A stretch of 64,000 nucleotides of DNA from Anaerolineae bacterium UTCFX1 (GTDB taxonomy: Bacteria; Chloroflexota; Anaerolineae; Anaerolineales; Villigracilaceae): assembly GCA_002050275.1 (NCBI GenBank), contig MWTB01000016.1, positions 53,048 through 117,047 of the forward strand, given 5' to 3'. This document shows, piece after piece, positions 60,788 to 64,000 of this stretch (position 1 is its first letter; every line of letters starts with the position of its first letter). Position numbers and translations under genes: made by a program. Under the pieces are notes generated by a model. It was not told the origin of the DNA and made no database searches. It worked only from the letters and a program-made list of their open reading frames with translations.

Positions 60788-61155
60788 TGCGCTCCAAGCG
60801 CGAAAAGTTCCTCATCGCCTAAAAATTGACGCGCCATGCGGAAGAGAACCTGCTCTTCTTTTTGAAAATGCCCCCGTGCGACTTGAATCACCTGCGTTGC
60901 AAGAACGCATCCCTCCTCCAAACTCGCGGCAGATTCGATTCTGCCGAGCAGGTCCGTGATCTGATCGTGTTCCATTCGCATCATCGCGAGAGGTCCGCCC
61001 TGCGCACCGAGGTGGGGTTTGAGCGCGTTGAAGAGCAGTTCGTCTTCGAGGCGCGCGTGCGATTCGAGCGCGAACGCTATAAGCTTGTTTAGGAAGAGTC
61101 GGCGATGATGGCTCGCAGAGTCACGCAGAAGTTCGTCGGAAGGTTTCATCGGCAT
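60784..61155 (-). CDS. Hemerythrin-domain protein
   Basis: A 123-residue hemerythrin HHE-type protein. Diiron ligands are visible as ASHHRRLF, HARLEDELLF, MRMEHDQI and HFQKEEQVLF. Such proteins bind oxygen or nitric oxide, or repair iron-sulfur clusters, as YtfE/Ric does. It follows narI of the second operon by 33 bases, which suggests protection from nitric oxide made during nitrate reduction. It does not have the N-terminal ScdA domain of Ric. RBS unclear; the second Met (MKPSDE) is an alternative start. Confidence 0.85.
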   Translation of the reverse strand: MPMKPSDELLRDSASHHRRLFLNKLIAFALESHARLEDELLFNALKPHLGAQGGPLAMMRMEHDQITDLLGRIESAASLEEGCVLATQVIQVARGHFQKEEQVLFRMARQFLGDEELFALGAQ

Positions 61156-61188
61156 CCAGCGCCCACAAAATAAATTTTGCGGTATAAA

Positions 61189-61863
61189 TTAATTCATGCG
61201 CGAGCGATTCCAGATCACCACCTGGTGTTCGCGCCACAAATATGAGATGGGAAAAACAAGCAGGTGCACGAGCCGCGTGAACGGCAGGAGCAGGATGATA
61301 ACGAAGCCGCCGACAAAATGGAATTTTACCCAGAACGGCAACGCGGTAACGTACGCGATGTTCGGTTGGAGTTTGAGGAGCGAAACTAGCCATGGCACGG
61401 CAGTACGCAGGTACCAGTCTGAGCCCCAACGATAGTAATACGCTACCCAAAATCCCAACCCCACTTGAAGCAACAAGACAATGAGCAATGCCCAATCCAA
61501 CTCGGATGTGACCGCGTACGCGCGAGCGTTCGCCATGCGGCGGTAAAAAAGTAATACCAATCCCACTGTCGCCATGAGCGCAAGCGCAAGCCCCGTAATC
61601 TCCAGCACATACAGGCGGGTTTGGTTCGCAGTGAGCAATCCCCACACGCCGGGAAAAAGCAGCGCGGTGATATGTCCCAGTAAAATGATGGTTACGCCGT
61701 AATGCCACGGCACCGAGCCGAAGAACAGTTTGCGATTTTCGAGAAACTGCGAAGACTGACTCGAAACCGAATAGGGATCGAACCAGAACCGATAGATCGT
61801 CACGGCGATCGCAATGGCAACCGCTAGATATGGAAAACCAATGAACAGGAAATTATCGAACAT
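61189..61863 (-). CDS. narI: Nitrate reductase gamma subunit NarI, second copy
   Basis: A 224-residue paralogue of the protein at 51924. His54 and His64 (WHYG and GHIT), the His in WVKFHFVGGF and RLVHLLVF are kept, so both hemes can bind. It would feed the second NarGH. A GGAGC ribosome-binding site precedes the start. Confidence 0.95.
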   Translation of the reverse strand: MFDNFLFIGFPYLAVAIAIAVTIYRFWFDPYSVSSQSSQFLENRKLFFGSVPWHYGVTIILLGHITALLFPGVWGLLTANQTRLYVLEITGLALALMATVGLVLLFYRRMANARAYAVTSELDWALLIVLLLQVGLGFWVAYYYRWGSDWYLRTAVPWLVSLLKLQPNIAYVTALPFWVKFHFVGGFVIILLLPFTRLVHLLVFPISYLWREHQVVIWNRSRMN

Positions 61864-61948
61864 GGCTGCTCCTTGTGAAATTCTTTGAACCGCGAAGTGC
61901 GCAAAGAAAAATATTTTTAAACTTCGCAGTCTTCGCGGTCAATCTTTT
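61864..61948 (-). repeat. Intercistronic inverted repeat between narJ and narI (second operon)
   Basis: On the minus strand ACCGCGAAGACTGCGAAG and CTTTGCGCACTTCGCGGT can pair around a TTTAAAAATATTTT loop. It is the counterpart of the spacer at 54642-54791 but in a different gap. Confidence 0.55.
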
Positions 61949-62569
61949 TCAACTTTCAGGCGAAGGCTCCAAAACGTTCAAAACTTGAAGTTGATCTTGC
62001 AAGACGGAACGTAACGCTTCCAACACGCCGTGAAATTGGGTGCGCTTCCCAGATTCATGTTCCGCTGCGGGGGTCTCGGCGCTTTCATCTTCTTCAAAGC
62101 CTTCAGATTTAGCGCGCCCGGTCATCCGATCCAAGACCGGCAAAAATGCATCGCGGGCAATTTCATCCGCTTGCGTTGGGTCGCGCGTCACTGCCATAAA
62201 ACGCAGGATGACCGCCAAATGATCGGGCAGTTCGGTAGCGGGGAAGTTAAAATCTTCAGCGGCATAGCGTTGTTTTAATTCCACTAAAAAAGCGCTCCGC
62301 TTATAGGTTTCGCCGAAGAGGTGATACCCAATATATGGATGGCAAGCCGCGTCGAGATCGAACGTGCCGGTGTACACTTCTTCCAACCGTCCGGGCGTGA
62401 GTGCGGCGGCATAATCATAAAACTTCCGCAAGTGCGCGGCAGAGGCGGGATCTTTCTCTTCTAAAAGTTTTTGCGCTTCGAACGCGGCGGGGAGCGTCTC
62501 GCCTGTGGGATATTCCAGTATGCCCGCAAACCAATGATAGAGGCTTCGTATTTCAATTTCGGTGTACAT
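61949..62569 (-). CDS. narJ: Nitrate reductase assembly chaperone NarJ, second copy
   Basis: A 206-residue TorD/NarJ-family chaperone. VYTGTFDLDAACHPYIGYHLFGETYKR is the conserved region (about 60-86), and LPDHLAVILRFMAV follows. It has a longer, acidic C-terminus (EGFEEDESAETPAAEHESGK, about 155-175) than the copy at 52594. It lies 24 bases after narH. Confidence 0.92.
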   Translation of the reverse strand: MYTEIEIRSLYHWFAGILEYPTGETLPAAFEAQKLLEEKDPASAAHLRKFYDYAAALTPGRLEEVYTGTFDLDAACHPYIGYHLFGETYKRSAFLVELKQRYAAEDFNFPATELPDHLAVILRFMAVTRDPTQADEIARDAFLPVLDRMTGRAKSEGFEEDESAETPAAEHESGKRTQFHGVLEALRSVLQDQLQVLNVLEPSPES

Positions 62570-62593
62570 GAATCGTCTCCGTCGTTGATTTAA

Positions 62594-64000
62594 TTAGAAT
62601 TTTCTCTTGGCAATCTTGTTGCGAACGCCAAACCCCGCTTCGCGCTTACGGTCGAGCGGGTTCTCCCACGCCTCCACTGCCATCTCACGCCCCAGCGGCG
62701 GGACAACAAAACGTTCTTCATACGTTGGGAGCGACGTGAGGCGAAAGATGGCTTCGATTTCTTCGACGTTCGTCTTTCCTGAGGCAAGTGCGGCATCCAC
62801 TTCAGCCTGCTGGTAATCCTTCACCTTCTGCGCGCGCTTGAAGATGCGCACGGCGATCAACTTGCGATACGCCGCTTCCACTTCTTGCACGTTGCCCGCT
62901 GAAAATAGGCTTGCCATATACTTGATCGGCATGCGCGCTTTTTCGAGCGAGCTGAGCATGGCGGGCAAGCCCTCCTGGTCTAGCCCTTCAATATCGTAGG
63001 TTCCATCCTTCGTCTTGGCAAGAATCGGCAACATGGGCGGAACATAATACAGCATGGGCAAGGTGCGGAATTCGGCGTGGAGCGGGAGCGCGATCTGCCA
63101 CTTCTTGACGAATTTATACACGGGTGAATTTTGCGCGGCGGTGATCATCGCGTCGGAAATTTTGTTCTTCTTCGCGGCGGCGATGATTTCAGGATCGAAC
63201 GGATCCATGATCATTTCCCGTTGCGCGGCTACCAGTTCAGAGTCAGGCGCGGAAGCGGATTTTTCGATCATGTCCGCATCATAGAGCAGGACTCCCAGAT
63301 AGCGGATGCGTCCGACGCAGGAATGGAAACAGGCGGGAGGTTGCCCCGATTCGAGGCGCGGGAAGCACAGGATACATTTTTCCGATTTGCCCGAAGACCA
63401 GTTGAAATAAGTTTTCTTATAAGGGCAACCCGAAATGCACATGCGCCAGGCACGGCATTTTTCCTGCGAGATCAGCACGATGCCGTCTTCGCCGCGTTTG
63501 TAAATTGCGCCAGCCGGGCAGGCGGCGACACAGCCAGGGTTGAGACAGTGATTGCAAATGCGCGGCAGGTAGAAAAAGACCACGCGCTCAATTTCAGCGA
63601 GTTGTTCGCGCTCTTCTTCGGTCAGTTTGTCGAGGTTGACGTCGTTTGCCGCATAAACAGGCGAGCCGCCGAGGTCGTCGTCCCAGTTGGGTCCCGCTTC
63701 GATGTTGTCCATCGGCTTACCCGTGATCATCGAGACAGCGCGAGCGGTGGGCTGATCGTCGCCTTCAGGCGCGTTGAACAGGTTCTCGTAATCGTAGGTC
63801 CACGGCTCGTAGTAATCGTCAATCGTCGGCAAGGCTGGGTTATAGAAAATGTTTGAGAGTCCCTTGGCGCGATCGTGCAGGCGCAAGTGGATCTTGCCGT
63901 CCTCCTCCCGCTCCCAGCCGCCTTTATATTTTTCCTGGTCTTCCCATTGCGTAGGGTAGCCCGTGCCGGGTTTCGTCTCGACGTTGTTCCACCACATGTA
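62594..64000 (-). CDS. narH: Nitrate reductase beta subunit NarH, second copy (partial at window edge)
   Basis: The coding frame runs off the right edge; its true start and the first CxxCxxC cluster motif lie outside. About 468 residues are visible. CNHCLNPGCVAACP, CRAWRMCISGCP (Trp marks the 3Fe-4S cluster) and CILCFPRLESGQPPACFHSC are present. It is a close paralogue of the protein at 53139. The matching narG presumably lies just beyond the edge. Confidence 0.95.
   Translation of the reverse strand, partial: YMWWNNVETKPGTGYPTQWEDQEKYKGGWEREEDGKIHLRLHDRAKGLSNIFYNPALPTIDDYYEPWTYDYENLFNAPEGDDQPTARAVSMITGKPMDNIEAGPNWDDDLGGSPVYAANDVNLDKLTEEEREQLAEIERVVFFYLPRICNHCLNPGCVAACPAGAIYKRGEDGIVLISQEKCRAWRMCISGCPYKKTYFNWSSGKSEKCILCFPRLESGQPPACFHSCVGRIRYLGVLLYDADMIEKSASAPDSELVAAQREMIMDPFDPEIIAAAKKNKISDAMITAAQNSPVYKFVKKWQIALPLHAEFRTLPMLYYVPPMLPILAKTKDGTYDIEGLDQEGLPAMLSSLEKARMPIKYMASLFSAGNVQEVEAAYRKLIAVRIFKRAQKVKDYQQAEVDAALASGKTNVEEIEAIFRLTSLPTYEERFVVPPLGREMAVEAWENPLDRKREAGFGVRNKIAKRKF

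Overview
The window reads as a chromosomal segment of an uncultured or little-studied Chloroflexota bacterium, most probably Anaerolineae. This is an inference from content: five lipoproteins carrying the NBR1-type Ig-like domain (in bacteria seen mostly in Chloroflexota), Pro/Thr-rich linkers after lipoboxes, many genes with a TATAAT box a few bases before the start codon, and respiratory genes without a recognisable bc1 complex. No rRNA, tRNA, CRISPR array, insertion sequence or phage gene was recognised.

Layout. (1) 1-640: a SAM-I riboswitch with promoter and terminator controls a small SnoaL-like protein on the minus strand; the operon may continue past the left edge. (2) 784-14089, plus strand: a surface polysaccharide region with a CMP-sugar cytidylyltransferase, a 2-hydroxyacid dehydrogenase, an SDR, a DUF115 protein broken at its N-terminus by a 26-bp tandem duplication, two GT2 glycosyltransferases, two related polytopic membrane proteins, a sulfatase, a sulfotransferase, a Wzz-like protein and an O-antigen ligase/polymerase. 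(3) 14190-20136: orphan histidine kinase, RdgB, QueG and a large TPR protein. (4) 20273-30194: a respiratory module with heme A synthase, a cytochrome b/ferredoxin fusion, a copper P-type ATPase, a SafE-like protein, and a heme-copper oxidoreductase (subunits I and II plus a 52-residue small subunit) divergent from a cytochrome c lipoprotein. Two inverted CRP/FNR-like operator copies lie between them. Subunit I has all six metal-ligand histidines but Gln where oxygen reductases have the cross-linked Tyr. (5) 30327-40444: housekeeping genes (ilvE, groESL, trmD, a PpiC-type foldase, TPR proteins, an MFS carrier). (6) 40559-45507: a BMP-type nucleoside ABC importer. (7) 45612-50733: five tandem NBR1-domain lipoproteins. 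(8) 50834-64000, minus strand: two tandem nitrate reductase operons. The downstream one is complete (receiver-like protein, membrane cytochrome c, narGHJI, TDT-family channel). The upstream one is cut by the window edge (narH fragment, narJ, narI, then hemerythrin, micro-ORFs and a DinB/zinc-ribbon protein).

How it fits together. The nitrate reductases would reduce nitrate with menaquinol. The unusual heme-copper enzyme, with its CuA subunit, cytochrome c partner, heme A synthase and copper pump, would be a terminal reductase. Its lost active-site Tyr and the nitrate genes about 21 kb away make nitric oxide a plausible substrate. No nitrite reductase or nosZ is present here. The polysaccharide region probably builds a charged, possibly sulfated, surface glycan.
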